A DNA stretch of 40,349 bases from Solirubrobacterales bacterium (GTDB taxonomy: Bacteria; Actinomycetota; Thermoleophilia; Solirubrobacterales; Solirubrobacteraceae). The stretch is from contig JAFASQ010000025.1 of assembly GCA_019244395.1 (NCBI GenBank), forward strand, positions 1 through 40,349, written 5' to 3'. This document shows positions 39,374-40,349 of this stretch, piece after piece. The first letter of the stretch is position 1; the number at the start of each line of letters is the position of its first letter. The position numbers were made by a program, and so were the translations under genes. Below the pieces are notes generated by a model. The model ran no database searches, was not told the DNA's origin, and saw only the letters and a list, made by a program, of their open reading frames with translations.

Positions 39374-40249
39374 CTAGCGCGACTTCTTGACCCGGCGGCG
39401 CGCGGCGTTTCCGCGCGTGCGGAGCTTCTTGGCCAGCGCGACGTCGTCCGCGGCAGGCGCGCCGCCGTCGCGACCGGTCTCGAGCACGCAGGGCAGCTTC
39501 TCGAAGCGCGGCTCGGACAGGAACACCGCGCAGCCCTTCTCGCCCAACTCGCCCTCGCCCATGATCGCGTGACGGTCGCGACTCGAGCCCAGTGAGACGG
39601 CCGAGTCGTTGACGTGCAGCGAGCGCAGGCGCTCCAACCCGATCGTCCCGTCGAACTCGTCGAGCGTGTCGGCGAGCCCGTCCCGAGTCCGGACGTCGTA
39701 ACCCGAGGCAAACAGGTGGCAGGAGTCGAGGCAAACGCCGAGTCGCTTTCCGCCGCCGGCGGCCTCGAGCAACGCCGCGAGCTCCTCGAATGAACGCCCC
39801 AGCGTGCCGCCGGCGCCGGCTGTGTCCTCGAGGTGCAGGTCGCAGCGCTCGGACTCGGCGAGCGCCTCCTTGATGACCTTGCCGGCACGTTTGATCGCCT
39901 TGGGGACGTCGCCCTTCTTGGCCGACCCCGGATGCAGCACCACGCCTACGGCGCCGATGCCGGCCCCGACGCGCAGGGACTGGATCAGGGAGGCCAGCGT
40001 CTTGTCGCGCATGTCTCGATCCTCGGTGGCGCAGTTGAGGAGGTAAACGGCGTGGATGAGGACCGAGTCGACCGGGCTCGCGCTCATGGCGTCGCGAAAC
40101 TCCGCCAAGTCATGCTCGGCGTAGTCGGTCGGGCGCCACATGCGCGGGGACTGGTTGAAGATCTGGATCGCCTGGCAGTCCCGCTCGACCCCGCGCTCCA
40201 CCGCGCGCGGGAGCCCGCCCGCGTTCGACACGTGGGCGCCGATTAGCAT
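39374..40249 (-). CDS. nfo: Deoxyribonuclease IV (endonuclease IV)
   Basis: AP endonuclease of base-excision repair, TIM-barrel with a trinuclear zinc site, 291 residues. The start MLIGAHVSNAGGL is the conserved first strand of the family, so the ATG at 40249 is preferred over an upstream ATG that adds 19 unrelated residues. FNQSPRMWRP, LIHAVYLLN (His ligand), VLHPGSAKKGD (His ligand), LHLEDTAGAGGTLG (Glu ligand), VCLDSCHLFASGYD (Asp and His ligands) and LHVNDSAVSLGSSRDRH (further ligands) can be followed in order. The C-terminus is a basic tail rich in Lys/Arg. It is divergent from gltX, the start codons being 15 bp apart. Confidence 0.95.
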   Translation of the reverse strand: MLIGAHVSNAGGLPRAVERGVERDCQAIQIFNQSPRMWRPTDYAEHDLAEFRDAMSASPVDSVLIHAVYLLNCATEDRDMRDKTLASLIQSLRVGAGIGAVGVVLHPGSAKKGDVPKAIKRAGKVIKEALAESERCDLHLEDTAGAGGTLGRSFEELAALLEAAGGGKRLGVCLDSCHLFASGYDVRTRDGLADTLDEFDGTIGLERLRSLHVNDSAVSLGSSRDRHAIMGEGELGEKGCAVFLSEPRFEKLPCVLETGRDGGAPAADDVALAKKLRTRGNAARRRVKKSR

Positions 40250-40251
40250 GC

Positions 40252-40257
40252 GATTCT
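40252..40257 (+). promoter_or_regulatory. Possible leaderless -10 for gltX
   Basis: GATTCT, a partial match to TATAAT, lies 7 bases before the gltX ATG inside the 15-bp gap between the divergent genes. Weak match, given mainly because no other space for a promoter exists outside nfo. Confidence 0.25.
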
Positions 40258-40264
40258 GTAGGTC

Positions 40265-40349
40265 ATGCGCGTTCGCTTCGCTCCCTCCCCGACCGGCGCA
40301 CTGCATATCGGCGGTGCCCGGACGGCGCTCTACAACTGGCTGTTGGCCC
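40265..40349 (+). CDS. gltX: Glutamate-tRNA ligase, N-terminal fragment
   Basis: The first 28 codons of a class I aminoacyl-tRNA synthetase, cut by the window end. MRVRFAPSPTGALHIGG includes the HIGH-type motif (HIGG), followed by ARTALYNWLLA. This is the classical N-terminus of GltX. A Glu-Q tRNA-Asp synthetase has a related start but usually lacks the ARTALYNWL continuation. Non-discriminating forms that also charge tRNA-Gln cannot be told apart from this fragment. Confidence 0.93.
   Translation, partial: MRVRFAPSPTGALHIGGARTALYNWLLA

Noticed and set aside
1-40349. tRNA genes, CRISPR arrays, insertion sequences, prophage or defence genes
   Set aside because: I saw no cloverleaf-like segment, regular spacer-repeat array, transposase motif or phage protein. 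All sizeable space is filled by metabolic, regulatory or replication genes.

Overview
The window is a high-GC, densely packed stretch with long GC-driven antisense shadows, frequent 1-20 bp gene overlaps (ATGA/GTGA type), many GTG starts and one TTG start. Together with a DnaE1-type polymerase that keeps a full PHP metal site, this suggests a soil or freshwater actinobacterium, perhaps a deep-branching class such as Thermoleophilia. That placement is inference from style and family resemblance, not from a marker-gene tree. There are no rRNA, tRNA, CRISPR or insertion-sequence features that I can support. No gap between genes exceeds 300 bases.

Region 1 (1-9753) is core metabolism: pheT, then an overlapping arginine operon argC-argJ-argB-argD, a CYTH-like/CHAD polyphosphate-type protein wedged between argD and argG, and argG. 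argF, argR and argH are not here. Region 2 (9831-15583) is a 717-codon coiled-coil protein carrying three 36-bp tandem repeats, overlapped at its stop by dnaE. Region 3 (15704-21310) is carbohydrate-related: a beta-phosphoglucomutase-like HAD phosphatase, a GH65 disaccharide phosphorylase, an MFS transporter fused to a CBS pair behind a structured leader, and a 98-residue protein with a duplicated WDRF-VDDPV motif.

Region 4 (21453-37858) is the most interesting part. It holds a LacI-type regulator, a complete branched-chain-amino-acid-type ABC importer (substrate protein, two permeases, two ATPases), an alpha/beta hydrolase resembling the C-C bond hydrolase 2,6-dihydroxypseudooxynicotine hydrolase, and an orphan molybdenum hydroxylase large subunit. 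Then come a TetR regulator divergent from an NTF2-like and a cupin protein, a pita-bread (M24) enzyme with an Asp-to-Cys change at a metal ligand, and an operon of a 3-hydroxyisobutyrate-dehydrogenase-like enzyme followed by E1alpha, E1beta and E2 of a 2-oxoacid (or acetoin) dehydrogenase complex. Copies of the palindrome TGCAAACGTTTGCA sit in front of the LacI gene, the ABC operon, the hydroxy-acid dehydrogenase operon and, in weaker form, the M24 gene. I infer one LacI-controlled catabolic regulon: uptake of an unknown (possibly N-containing or diketone-forming) compound, hydroxylation and C-C or C-N cleavage, then oxidation of the fragments to acyl-CoA.

Region 5 (37883-40349) returns to housekeeping: nfo (endonuclease IV) and zwf (glucose-6-phosphate dehydrogenase) on the minus strand, and the first 28 codons of gltX on the plus strand, divergent from nfo with only 15 bp between start codons.
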